Of a stretch of 64,000 bases of DNA, positions 22,414 to 33,384 are shown piece after piece (position 1 is the first letter of the stretch; each line of letters opens with the position of its first letter). The notes under the pieces are model-generated. The model ran no database searches. It was not told where the DNA came from and worked only from the letters and a program-made list of their open reading frames with translations. The translations under genes were made by a program, and so were the position numbers. The stretch is from Pycnopodia helianthoides. Taxonomy: Eukaryota > Echinodermata > Asteroidea > Forcipulatida > Asteriidae. The stretch lies in the NCBI GenBank assembly GCA_032158295.1, contig CM063259.1:12272075-12336074 (forward strand), read 5' to 3'.

Positions 22414-22747
22414 GTGGTACTACTGTATAAACAAAATTAATGTATGCATGTGGGCATTTTAAAATACTCATAGAATATGTATTTACACTACATTTTTAAA
22501 ATAATGATGGGGTGCTGCTTTCGGCTAATTTTGACACTCATGGCGCGTGAATGTTATTACCCATGATGTCACTGGGCCATTTATTTCATTCCGTGCACCA
22601 TCTCAGCTGACCAGGGTGTACAAATGTACACGTATGCAGTTCTTGCTGGAAAGCTTTAAAAACCACAAGAACCATCTCTGGATTCTCTGCCCTCACTGTA
22701 CCTATTTACACCTGGATGAAGAGAAACAATTAGACCGGTAGTTACAT

Positions 22748-22874
22748 GCAAAGTGTCTTACTCGAGGACACAAGCGTCGTGACAGGGATTCGAACCCACA
22801 CCCCCTTATGATTTTGCCAACGGAACTTTAGTCCGGTGCACTACACCCCTTCACAGCCATGACGTGCCTGCTTC
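22748..22874 (-). mobile_element. tRNA-Leu-like SINE fragment
   Basis: On the minus strand it reads a tRNA-like head with 'caccggactaaagttccg' and B box 'gtgggttcgaatccc', then 'gcttgtgtcctcgagtaag'. It is the same family as 23345-23704, in opposite orientation. Confidence 0.65.
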
Positions 22875-23344
22875 AATACTAACATTAAAGCCATTGTTGT
22901 ATTCAAATGAATGTGTTCCAAACTGAGGCCGGAAGTGCAAATAGTCTGTCCCCTTTCTGGGATAATGAGACTCGGCATTCGTTATTGTTTGCACATACAG
23001 AGAACTTGACCCAATTGTTATCCAATGTAATGAATTGAGGTGCAGTTCGTGTCTGAGACTTTTGGACCTAGGGCCTTATCACATTCTGACATTTTTTTTT
23101 CGGGAGTCGACCAACTGCACTGTATGCAAAACACTGTCCTTACATGTACATTCCCCACGGAAATGATACATACACTGTGTACGTGTATGAATATTTAAAT
23201 GAACCCCCTCTTTCTTCTTGGTGATCATAGCCTTGAACTGTAGATTGCCTGGTGTGAAATGGCTCTCAAAGTTGTAACATCATTAATAATTTGTGTTGCA
23301 TGACGTGCCTGGAAGATGGACATAAAAACGCAAGTGTGCAATCA

Positions 23345-23704
23345 TGGCAGTTTGTGGCGTGTCGTGGCACTGGACTCAGACTCTGGTGTTTCTGATCAGC
23401 AGAGTGTGGGTTCGGGTCCCAGTCTCGACACTTGTGTTCTCATTAAGCAAGATACTTCACCATAATTGCTCTGTCCAGCAGATGGGACTTTTTTTAAGCC
23501 GTACATGTAGGTCCCCTTGTACTGGGATTGGTAGTGCACGAAAAGAATACAGAACACTTATCGTGGAAGAGTAGGGGTTAACCCCGGTGTTTTCTTGTTC
23601 AAATAGCGAGCACCCTTGTTTACTGTTTTCCTCAGGCTTGTAATGTGAGCTACAGTGATTAAGTTTGCATCCTTGGTTTCATTACAAGAAATGTATACAT
23701 GTGT
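23345..23704 (+). mobile_element. tRNA-Leu-like SINE, near complete
   Basis: The head 'gtcgtggcactggactcag', the long variable-arm region and B box 'gtgggttcgggtccc' resemble a class II tRNA (Leu type). A body of the common marine SINE style follows: 'aagcaagatacttcaccata', 'attgctctgtccagcagatg'. The tail ends near 'ttggtttcattacaagaaat'. The A box is eroded. Confidence 0.7.
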
Positions 23705-23935
23705 AATACTAACGATAATAATAGTTTTCTTACAGGAAAACCAAAAGTGAAAGTTTGATCTATCAACAAACATTGATTCCCTTTTTTCCTGTTTTGTTTG
23801 TTTGTACACATACTGTTAGTTTTGAAATGCTAAAAATAAATTCAAATCTCACATTTATTCAGAATTCAAACAGGACATTAATGATAATACATTTGTTTTG
23901 TTTCTTTTGTTTAGATTCCTGCTTATACAGATTTT

Positions 23936-26900
23936 ATGGACCCAGATCCACCTGTTGGAGGTATGTAACAGGCATGAGATTTAGCAAGATTTTTCCTGAT
24001 TTAAAGATTTTTCTTTGATCTCCCTGAACCTTAAGATTTTTCTTGAAAGACGAAGAATTGCCATCACAGAGATGACAGACTCTGCCCTGGGCCCAATTTC
24101 ATAGAGCTGCTTAAGCGGAAAATACTGCTTAAAGCCTTTCTGCTAAGCAAAATTTGGCAAGATACCAGTCATAGATTGATGAGTAATGGCATTTTGGCTG
24201 GTAATAATATTCTGGTAAGTATGTTTTTGTTGTGCTTAGCTACTTTTTGTGCTTAAGCAGCCCTATGAAATTGGGCCCTGGTTGTGACCAAACCTGATAT
24301 CCAATTGAAATGATGTAGAAAGTCTAAAATGTAACAATCTCTACATTCAGGGGCTTTGTCTCCAAACCAAGAGAATACTTTTCCCAAATTTTCAGGTTTT
24401 ATTTCTTTTATACAATCTCACCCCAACCGTTGGAATCGCTACTATTTCTTCTCCTTTAATTTTGATGACGTCCTTCGCTTCGCTTGTGTTTTTCAATTGA
24501 ACACTAATACCTCACTGTGTAATATCTTGAACAAAATTATGTTCAAATGTTGACTTTAGGTCTGATTTACAATGTAAGATACTTTTGAGTAGCGAAGTAT
24601 ACATGTAGCACCCATAAAGGCATATGAGATAAATACTTCTAACACGTCTTAGTGTTTGTTAAACTGTATCAGGAAGTGTTTGTCTCGTTTTGATTCTGGT
24701 CTTGGAAAAAAATATTTCGTCCAGTAAACATTTTTAGCTAAAAGCTCTACAGTCTTGCGGATTTTTCCCCTAAATCAAAGCCCTGTCCTGGTGAGTCTGC
24801 TGCCATCTAGTGTCCCCAAGGGGTGGGGTTGCATGGATTTTCTCTTACACAATAATTTGTAATAATTCTACTGGCCACACTTTTAAAACTGCTCCTAAGA
24901 CTCACCTTTTGAAGACGGCGTTCTGTAACTTGTTGATTTTATTGTTGTTTATTTCTTCGTTTGTAGCTTTTGTACTTCCCACCTGTCGTAATTAAGTTGT
25001 TATTTATTCTGTTCTGTGACTCGATTTCCAAAATTGTCTTTCTTTACCCTTTGCCTTGAACACCTGTTTGGGAATGACCTATCACATTACAAATTATTAT
25101 GAAAATTTTGGGTTGATCAAAGAAAAATTTAGTAGAGTAAGACTTGAACCTGCGACCTCTGAATTAATGTGCCGGCACTCTACCAACTGAGCTATCTAGC
25201 CCTATGTTGGCGGTCTCCCTATTTTTTCAATATCTTTTTCGTGGGTGGCAGTCAGAAGCCATGCAATTTGTAACTGCCGTATAGCCAGTGATCACACTCA
25301 AGTTCACGATACAACCTGAGAAGCGACAACAGAGGGATCACCTTGAGGGGATGCAACTTTTCATTTCAAATTATTATTATGTTGGAATCCATTTAATCTT
25401 CCATACAACTCTGAGTACTCCACAATGAGGCTAAGAGGGAAAATAGTTTTATCTCTATTTATGGAATGCGAACAATGAGTACCATAGTAAATGTGCATTC
25501 AGAGATGCTGACTTTGATTTCTCTCCCTCCCTCCCTCCCTCTCTCCTTCTGCAGTTGATAACGGAGACGACAGCATGGCTGCAACAGCGAGGAATGTCAA
25601 ACTTGTTGTTGTCGGTGATGGTGCTGTCGGGAAGACATGTATGCTGTGGTCATACACACATAATGCCTTCCCGAAAGAATATGTCCCCACAGTGTAAGTG
25701 AAATTGTCTCAAACTTTTAGTTCTCTGTAGGCGGGACAGACGGTTTGGGCTTTTCCCTTGGCCCAATTTCATGGCTCTGCTTACTAGAAGCAAAGAATCA
25801 GCGCTTACCAGAAGCAGGGAATTCTGCGCTTATGTCAAGCGTATTTCACAGGTAAGCAGGGAATTTTTGCTTGTGCGCGTGCATACTCCACGTTACTAGG
25901 CATTCTTTGCTTACACAGCTTGCGCAGAAATTCGGCGCTTGCACAGTAAGCAGAGAATGGTGATTGTAAGCGCAGAATTCGGCGGTAAGCAGAGCCATGA
26001 AATTGGGCCCCGGTGACCAGTCTTGTGTCCTTATCTTGTTCTTCCATTCTGTGCATTTTCAAATGTGTTTTGGGCTTTTGATTATTTTAAAATCTTAATT
26101 ATTATTATTAATCGTTTTAAAATCAATTATTATTATCTTGTCAGGACACGGAAAAGATCTCAGATTCCTTGCAAACAAAATTTTCCATGGCTTTTTAAAA
26201 TATTTATTATCTCTCATACCATAAAAAAAAAGATATTCTGTTACCGGTTACATGCCATTTCAAAATAGGGTCGATAAGTCGCGAATTTATTTTGATCGAA
26301 GAAGAGCACAATATGACTAATAACTTATAAATTGTAAATTTCATAATTCGCAGGTTTGACAATTTCTCCCAGCTGATCAAAGTAGAAGGCATCACGGTGA
26401 ACCTTGGCCTGTGGGACACTGCTGGACAAGAAGACTACGATAGATTAAGACCTCTATCCTACCCACAGGTAAGAAACAGTTCAGTGCGAGACTCCACCCT
26501 TGAACCTGTTGATATCTGCCCTTCATGCGAACACCAGCGAAAGGGAAAGTGCACCATTGTTTGTTTTGTTTTTTTGTAAAACTGAAATTAATTCCTGAAT
26601 CTACATTTTTTCAGTAACAACAGCGTATAGCCAACCTGTGAATGTTTAAATCAAATCTTCAGTGAAAACAAGGACAACTGGTTCAAGTTTATGTAAGGCT
26701 TATTTTGATTGCTGCAATCAAAATAAAGCAATTAGTGATCGATGGGGGTCTGTCTATTTTGACAGTATTTGAGGTGAAACTGTTTCACTAGTGTGATTGG
26801 CAGTGGTATGAACTTTCTAATGAGTGAGCTTCCAGATTGAAACTGGACCCATTTTCATAGAGCTGCTTCATCACTAAAGGTAGTTGAGCTCAGCAACATT

Positions 26901-29900
26901 ATGCTTACCAGATTAAGCTTACCACCCAAAATGACACGTAACATGTACCATTTTTTACTGGTGTCCTGCACATTTTTGCTAAGCAGAAAACTGTTAAGCA
27001 GCTCTATGAGTTGGGCCCTGGTCGTATTTTTTTCAATGATTAACAATCCAGCACTGTGTCTTAGTTGAATATGCGTCCCCAGAATGTGCTATTCGCTCTG
27101 TGCATGAACCGCAGAGGGAAGTCTTCCTGAAAGCAGCATTGAGGAATGCATCCTCCAAACTGTGGTTATCCCCCTCTGAGCATGGACATAGAGGGAGCCC
27201 TTTCAGTGAGCTGCAGTTTGGAATGTGGGAGTGTGTCATTAGAAATGTGGCCTTCAGAGTACTTTTTTTTTTTTCATCCCCGATCCAAGACTTGCGAAGA
27301 TAAATAAACTGTTTCTCAAAATCTTCGTTTACAAATCACAATTTACATGTACTACCTTTTGTCTACCTACTGAGTTTCTTTCAAGTGTCTTTGGTTTAGC
27401 CGGTAAATTGTTAATGTCAACCAGCTGACACTATTTGTTTGCGAATGTTGTCGGATGAAATAGCCTTCATTTCAGCCTTCGAGAAAGATTCTGCTACGGT
27501 TGAAACGTCAGGCTTTATTTTGAAATAAAATAAGAGTGATCCAGTTGTATATTGGCTCATCGCCTCTTATTAAGTTATTATAACCAATCACAATGTCATG
27601 AATAATTTAAAGAAACAGAATCACGCACAATTTGGCTGAGACCAACTTGGTTCCGGAAGTTTGAATACGTGTGAGACGAGCACAGTCTATTGTACACGCA
27701 ACCCTCCCGGGCCTGATGCATCATGGAGGCAATTGCCTCCGTGCCCCTGGTCATTGCCTTGGTGTCTTTGACATGTTCTAGTACAAATTGTTGTTTCCCT
27801 CGTAGAGGTGCCCTCTACCAATAAGAAACTGCCTTGCCCTTACAAGAACGAAGAACCCGCCATGCCCTCCTCCTATCTGACCAATCAATATCATCCACTG
27901 TGGCTTTTGAATGATAGATAAACTATTCCAGCATGCAATATGAGATCATGTTGTGAATGCATCAACACAGTACAAAGTCAACCCTCCTACTGTCTGACCA
28001 TTCAATAGCATCCACTCTTGTTTTGAATGATAGGTAAACTGCCAGCCAGCAATATAATATCACGTGATGAATGCATAGATCTACACAGTACAAAGTCAAC
28101 CCTCCTACTGTCTGACCATTGAACATCATCCACTGTGGTTTTTGAATGATAAACTACGCCAGCATGCAATATGAAATCATGTTGTTAATGCATCAACACA
28201 GTCCAAAGTCAACCCTCCTACTGTCTGACCATTCAATAGCATCCACTCTTGTTTTGAATGATAGGTAAACTATGCCAGCCAGCAATATAATATCACGTGA
28301 TGAATGCATAGATCTACACAGTACAAAGTCAACCCTCCTACTGTCTGACCATTGAACATCATCCACTGTGGTTTTTGAATGATAAACTATGCCAGCATGC
28401 AATATGAAATCATGTTGTTAATGCATCAACACAGTACAAAGTCAACCCTCCTACTGTCTGACCATTCAATAGCATCCACTGCTGTTTTGAATGACAACTA
28501 AAACTATACTAGCCTGCAATATGATATCACGTGCTTAATCAGAACTCAAAATTTACTCTGGACTGCAAGCCTGAGAGGCCAGTGATTTTAGCTTAGGGCC
28601 GGTTAACTATTGAGCGAACAAGTCCTGTGATCTTGTGGTTTTCAATATGGCTCTAATAAAAATAGAAGTATGTGCAATTGTTGACTTAATGTCTGGTGTA
28701 AATGACTTTCAATTCTGTTGAGTATCAGGGTGTACTACATTCATAAGACAATGACAAAGAGTACTTGTTCAAATAAAAACAATTTGTCCCATAAACTGTT
28801 CAGAAAGTTTGTTCTCATTTTGATTCTGGTCTTGTAACAAATGTGCTGGTCCAGTGACTCCAATCAAAGCTACAAGCCCTGTAGTCTTGTGGTTTTTCCC
28901 TCCAAATAGGAGCCGTGCTAATTTCAATAGCCCTCTGCTAAGCGGAAATGTACAGGGAACCAGCCACAAACAATGACATTACTTGTCAAATTGGCTGGTA
29001 AGTGGTAACCTGTTTCTGGTGCATACACCTGTACATGTACAGCCCGTGTGCGTGTACGGTGGAATTGTTTTGAATGACTGGGCAACTGGCCAACAAATGA
29101 TACTGATGGTTGGAAAGTTAACTGGAATTGTCTTTTTTTCACTTCTGAAAAAAAAGGTAGTTGGTCATAATGTACTTTATTTCTGAGCTGCCTGGCTTGG
29201 CTTGATGGTGGGTAATGCACAGCCTTCCTGGGGAGAGTTTGTGTGGTCTTTTATTGTCCAAGTGGTCTTGCGAACCAAATGGTCAGCCATTTTGAAAGTG
29301 AATTTTTGTCACTATTGGCTTTCCCTGCCAGGGTTCTTTTGTTTTGTTTATAATTGTTGTAGTGCACCCCCACCCACCCACTGGAGGTTGTTCCTATCTG
29401 CTCACCCAGCCGGGTTGCTCAGTACTTTGCTAAATGTTTTTTACATCTTTGTGTTCTTCTTTTTAAAACAAATAATAGTGTTTGTTCTGGTAGATTATTT
29501 GATTGTGCATTATTTTAATGCTTGCTGGTTAATAAAACTAATTTAAATGAAATGCGTTTTTTCCCTCTTGACTTGCAGACTGACATATTCCTAGTTGCCT
29601 TCAGTGTAGTGGGGCCATCCTCATATTCCAACGTTCAAACTAAATGGGTCCCAGAGTTACAGCACCATGCTTCTGGAGTGCCTTTTATCTTAGTAGGTGA
29701 GTAAACAACCTGGCCAGGTACCCTGACTGCTCGTAATAGGTTGTGTCTGAATTGGCGGCTACGGCTACGGCTTGATCGCCGCGTCATCTTGCATTGAAGT
29801 ATAGGACATCCTTAGCAACACCCTTAGCAATAGCCATAGCCGTGGTCGTAGTCGTGGTCATGCCACCTTCCCTTTGGTTATAACTGCTGTAGAAAAGTTT

Positions 29901-31625
29901 TTAAAACAGAAAAGCTGTGCAGAATTTGTCATGATCACTGTCAGAACAAAATGTAAACTGATGTATTTGATTCAAAAACACTGCAATCTCATCGGCTTTG
30001 AATCAAATTGGTAGATGAGCTCCGTGGGCGTTGCACAAACCTGTGGTGGATCTAACAATTTGGGTTTCGCAACTCGGTGGATTGGCGCTGAACTGACACA
30101 TTAGCGTGTGCTTTACAAGAAGCTTCTAGCAGAGCTGCCAACTCTCCCTGATTCTGCAGAAAGTTCCCTGAAAATAAACCCATATTTCCACTATCTGATG
30201 AGCAAATTTGAAAATCTCCCTGATTATGGAATATTTTTAAGTTCAATATTTTATAAATTTATATTTCTAAATATCACCATGATTGCAAGATGCAACTGTT
30301 GGCTGCTCTGTTCTAGTATAATATTGGGGACCAAGCGGGGGTCCTGACTTGTGCCAAGTCTATTAGAACAAAGTTACAAAACCAATGCAGCAGTTTTGAA
30401 ACTTCTTTTTAACTTTTTTGTCGTCCAGGAACAAAAACTGATCTTCGAGAAGACAAGGAGACACTGGCCCAGCTGACGCAGCAAGGCAAGAGCCCCTTCA
30501 AGAAGGAGACCGGGGAGAAACTAGCAACTAAGATCGGCGCTGTTAAGTACATGGAATGCTCTGCACTAACACAGAAAGGTCTCAGACCCGTAAGTAGTAC
30601 ACACATAGCTCAATTGTCTTCAGTATTTTTTAGAAAACATATATCAAATCCAAGACTGATCCGTTAAGCTGTATGTGCCACAGAAACTTTCTAGCAATAG
30701 AACTCTGGTTGATGGTCACATTTGTGACCACATTTGCACAAACAACCTTATGGATGTGGATTGTGGGGGTCTTTCCGCTGTTGCTATATTAAACAAAATA
30801 ATAATAAAGGGACTTGTAATGCGCACATATCCACCCTGCTGGGTGCTCAAGGCGCAGTAAAACAAACAGAAAGAAGGTGAAACAGTGAAATGAATAGAGC
30901 GGGATTTGAACCAACGACCTCCGGATTAACGTACCGGCGCTCTACCAACTGAGCTATCCCAGGTTGTATCGTAAACTTGGGTGTGATCCCTGGCTACACG
31001 GCAGTTAACGGTTGCATGGCTTCTGACTGGCACCCCCGAACAAAGATATTGACAAAATAGGGAGACCGCCAACATAGGGCTAGATAGCTCAGATGGTAGA
31101 GCGCCGGTACGTTAATCCGGAGGTCGTTGGTTCAAATCCCGCTCTAGTCAATTTTTCTTTGTTCAACCCCAAACCATTTGAAATTTACCCAGTCAGTTTC
31201 CCTTGTGGTTCATTACTTGACATTTAAAATAAAAAAGTCGCATCCCCTCATGGTGATCCCGTGGCTGCCGCTTCCCAGGTTGTATCGTAAACTTGGGTGT
31301 GATCCCTGGCTACACGGCAGTTAACGGTTGCATGGCTTCTGACTGGCACCCCCGAACAAAGATATTGACAAAATAGGGAGACCGCCAACATAGGGCTAGA
31401 TAGCTCAGTTGGTAGAGCACCGGTACGTTAATCCGGAGGTCGTTGGTTCAAATCCCGCTCTAGTCAATTTTTCTTTGTTCAATCCCAAACCATTTAAACA
31501 TATTTGTTGTAATTTTGGGCCTTTTTATTTGTTTTTTTCTCCAGTTATTCGAAGATGCAGTGAAGATTGTCCTGCTGCCCAACGCAACACCCAAACCCAA
31601 ACGAAAAAATTGTAAAATATTGTGA
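23936..31625 (+). CDS. Rac-like Rho-family small GTPase, six coding exons
   Basis: Coding exons: 23936-23960, 25555-25693, 26354-26468, 29579-29696, 30429-30589 and 31545-31625, all with GT/AG junctions and matching phases, giving about 212 residues. Residues 1-15 are an acidic extension (MDPDPPVG from exon 1, then VDNGDDS) ahead of a standard Rho core that starts [20 protein letters not shown]. Seen: P-loop GDGAVGKT, switch I YVPTVFDNF, switch [21 protein letters not shown], base-specificity TKTD and SALTQKG, a Rho insert region, a basic tail and CAAX box CKIL (Leu last, favouring geranylgeranylation). The Trp before DTAG and SYPQTD point to Rac rather than Cdc42 (which has Phe there). Catalytic Gly and Gln are intact, so it should cycle GTP at membranes, probably under Rac-type exchange factors. 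Odd points are a Trp in MLWSYTH, where Rac1 has Ile, and the N-terminal extension. It is diverged from Rac1 and RhoG, so it may be an extra paralog. The first exon's frame is open back to its acceptor (AG 23913-23914), so an upstream start cannot be excluded; a 5' UTR exon is expected upstream. Confidence 0.93.
24088..24281. mobile_element. GGGCCC fold-back element, family A, in GTPase intron 1
   Basis: The best-preserved copy: left 'gggcccaatttcatagagct' plus 'gcttaagc', right 'gcttaagcagccctatgaaa' plus 'ttgggccc'. It serves as the reference for the uninterrupted structure of 21845-22413. Confidence 0.85.
25085..25375 (-). mobile_element. tRNA-Lys-like SINE copy, GTPase intron 1
   Basis: On the minus strand it matches 31226-31500: a leader beginning near 'caggttgtatcgt', 'atagggagaccgccaacata', then a 73-nt tRNA-like segment at 25129-25201 with A box 'tagctcagttggtagag' and B box 'ggttcaagtc'. 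The acceptor stem has decayed, so I do not call a functional tRNA. Confidence 0.75.
25520..25554 (+). repeat. (CTCC)n tract serving as splice polypyrimidine tract
   Basis: A 'ctccctccctccctccctct' run leads straight into 'ccttctgcag', the acceptor of the second coding exon of the GTPase gene. A variable-length microsatellite here could affect splicing of the N-terminal extension. Confidence 0.7.
25759..26011. mobile_element. Fold-back element, family A variant, GTPase intron 2
   Basis: Ends: 'ggcccaatttcatggctctg' and 'cagagccatgaaattgggcc'. Internal pairs of 'aagcgcagaattc/gaattctgcgctt' make nearly the whole element self-complementary. A relative with the same 'atggctctgcttac' end lies at 33385-33611. 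Confidence 0.8.
26843..27021. mobile_element. Fold-back element, family A, GTPase intron 3
   Basis: Left 'ggacccattttcatagagct', right 'taagcagctctatgagttgg' plus 'gccc'. Same family as 24088-24281. Confidence 0.75.
27709..27852 (+). mobile_element. Fold-back repeat, family B, GTPase intron 3
   Basis: Starts 'gggcctgatgcatcatgg' and contains 'aggcaattgcctccgtgccc' and 'ctggtcattgccttggtg', ending in 'ctgccttgcccttacaag'. Confidence 0.65.
27871..28545. repeat. Alternating two-variant tandem array, ~116-bp units
   Basis: The marker 'accctcctac' occurs at 27981, 28099, 28212, 28332 and 28445: spacings 118, 113, 120, 113. Long units carry 'aatagcatccactcttg' and 'tatcacgtgatgaatgcat'. Short units carry 'aacatcatccactgtgg' and 'gaaatcatgttgttaatg'. 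The array is therefore a dimer of about 233 bp repeated, located in GTPase intron 3. Single units also occur at 6985-7206. Confidence 0.85.
29742..29870. mobile_element. Small TIR element, family F, GTPase intron 4
   Basis: 'ttggcggctacggctacggc' at the left and 'tagccatagccgtggtcgta' at the right are inverted. The interior 'cattgaagtatagg..ccttagcaac' is shared with 32935-33065. Confidence 0.6.
30891..30960 (-). pseudogene. Truncated tRNA-Lys-like segment (minus)
   Basis: On the minus strand it has 'atagctcagttggtagagcg', a D-arm, anticodon arm and B box 'ttggttcaaatccc', nearly identical to the plus-strand copy at 31078. The 5' half of the acceptor stem is replaced, so it cannot fold fully. 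It faces 31078-31150 as an inverted pair about 120 bases apart. Confidence 0.7.
30961..31225 (+). mobile_element. tRNA-Lys-like SINE copy, GTPase intron 5
   Basis: The leader 'aggttgtatcgtaaacttgg' to 'gaccgccaacatag' is followed by the tRNA-like segment at 31078-31150, then 'caatttttctttgttcaacc' and a tail with 'acccagtcagtttcccttg'. The tail also occurs at 8038-8095. The leader and tRNA part repeat almost exactly at 31273-31490. Confidence 0.8.
31078..31150 (+). tRNA. tRNA-like gene or SINE head, anticodon GTT position, atypical
   Basis: The 73 nt fold as a cloverleaf: acceptor GGCTAGA with TCTAGTC (one G-U), D-stem GCTC/GAGC, anticodon stem CCGG/CCGG, T-loop TTCAAAT. The anticodon loop reads ACGTTAA, so position 33 is C, not the nearly universal T, and 31-39 is T-T. 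Overall it is closest in style to tRNA-Lys. Flanking repeat sequence shared with 25.1 and 31.4 kb argues it is the head of a SINE rather than a working tRNA. Confidence 0.35.
31226..31500 (+). mobile_element. tRNA-Lys-like SINE copy with longer leader, GTPase intron 5
   Basis: The leader begins about 'gtcgcatcccctcatggtga', continues 'caggttgtatcgtaaacttg', and leads to a tRNA-like segment at 31394-31466. The copy is nearly identical to 30961-31160, so one is a recent duplicate of the other. The last GTPase exon begins about 45 bases later. Confidence 0.8.
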
Positions 31626-32290
31626 GTTTGCTGTATCCCTGCCGTACGAGTGTCATCATGTAATCCCTTTGAGTCGTCTAAGTTTTAGACTTTTATCCTC
31701 ACGTCTAAGCATCAAGTTCGTAAGACATTGTCTTGTTACGAGACGATCGTGTAACCGAGACAAGGTTTTTATCTCTCTTGCGCAACGATCACAGATGTCC
31801 ACATAAAACCTGTAGAGAGAGCTTTGCAACTAGGTTTCACACAACCACAAAGAAAATAACCTCAGGCCGATTTCACAGCGCTGCTCAATTCACACAAATA
31901 TTTGCTAAGCACTGAATGTTCTTGCTTAGTGGGAGAAGGTTACCAGCAGAAATTCCCGCCGATTGTTTGCTTAGCGAGTAGGTGTCGTCGAGGGCCCTTG
32001 TTGGAGAACTTGGGTCATTTTTGAAACCATGGGTTTAGGCTTCGGGTTTAGGCTCTTGCTTCAAGTTTAAGCGCTGGCTTAGGCTTAGACACCCGATGCC
32101 TGCTTGGAGTCCCGTACCGAAAGTGTACGCTTTCAAAGCTTTTAAAATTACTGACTATGCCCAAGCCCACAGCCATGGATCCAAAAAAGGGCCTAAGTGT
32201 CGCCTTGTTGCACTGACGTGATGATATAAGCTGGTTCCTCTTCTATCTTTGTTATGAGAAATGCCTCCATTCGAAATACCAGTGAAGAGA

Positions 32291-32466
32291 CCAGGGGTCA
32301 ATGTCACAGAGCTGTTAAGCACCTTAAATTTGCTGAGCAACGTCTTTTTCTTTACCAGACCAGCCAATTTGACAAGTAACAAATATTGCTTGTGGCTGGT
32401 TCCCTGTAAAATTCCGCTAAGCAGATGAGCGAAATGTTTTGCTTAACAGCTCTTTGAAATTGGGAC
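32291..32466. mobile_element. Fold-back element, family A
   Basis: 'gtcacagagctgttaagcac' at the left and 'gcttaacagctctttgaaat' plus 'tgggacc' at the right are inverted, with 'ggctggttccctgtaaaa' inside as in other copies. Confidence 0.6.
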
Positions 32467-32934
32467 CAGCGGGTAAGCTAGACGCCACTCCCTCACCCAC
32501 CCCCCCCCAAAAAAAAAAAAAATTAATAAAAATTAATAAAACAAATGACGTCTTAATTGGAATGCAATGTTGCTATTCACAACCATTGCTGTGATCAAAA
32601 ATAGCAAAGCTAAACCGGCTAAATTACTGTGCATTTGGTATCGTGAGATAGGGTACCAGCTATTCATGAATTATATATAGTTGGTTCCCAGATATTGTTT
32701 TTAAAGTGAATTAATAGGATTTTGGTGAAATTGGGTACCAGCTAATCAAAGTTTGATAACTGGTTCCCACGTATTGTTGCCGGTGAATAACTGAGGTTGG
32801 GGCACCAGCTAATAATGTTCAAAGCCTTCTAGATAACTGGTTCCTCTACATGTACATCTTGATATCCTAAATGAGTGGGATTTTTTTTGTATTAAATTGG
32901 CAGTGCCTGAATTGAGCTTCCTTGGCTATGGCAG

Positions 32935-33065
32935 TTCCTTTTGTTGAGCTTCAGACCGTTTCTGAACTAGCGACTGCGGCTGCAACTGGCTCATTAGTTT
33001 ACATGCATTGAAGCGTAGGTTGCCCTTAGCAACAGCCGTAGCCGCCAATTCGAACACGGCCTCAG
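32935..33065. mobile_element. Small TIR element, family F
   Basis: Ends 'agccgtagccgccaattcga', the inverse of the start of 29742-29870, and shares 'cattgaagcgtagg..cccttagcaac'. The left end is degraded. Confidence 0.5.
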
Positions 33066-33384
33066 GATTCAAGGAGTGATCCAGACAGAGCCTTAGCCAA
33101 AGCCTCGTATAAAGCAAGCAGGTTCCCATGTAGATAAGCCACAGGGTTTTTTTGCCTGGTACTCAGCAAGCAAACCTCGTAGTCATAGCCACTAGCCATT
33201 ATTGAAAGTGTCTCCAGTTTATATTAATTAAATGTTTTGTTTTTGTTTTGTTTTGTTTTTCCTGGCAATCCTGAGTAATGGTGAAGTTGTGGATAAGAAA
33301 TCAAAATTAGATTTACCAGCCAAGTAACAATTATTTACAATCCATTTCCTCTTTAAGTGTGTAGAAGTCTTCTTTTACATACAA

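Noticed and set aside
25129..25201. Functional tRNA gene on the minus strand
   Set aside because: The acceptor stem no longer pairs and the segment is embedded in a SINE shared with 31 kb.
27871..28545. CRISPR-like array
   Set aside because: Units are contiguous ~116-bp tandem repeats with no unique spacers, in a eukaryotic intron.
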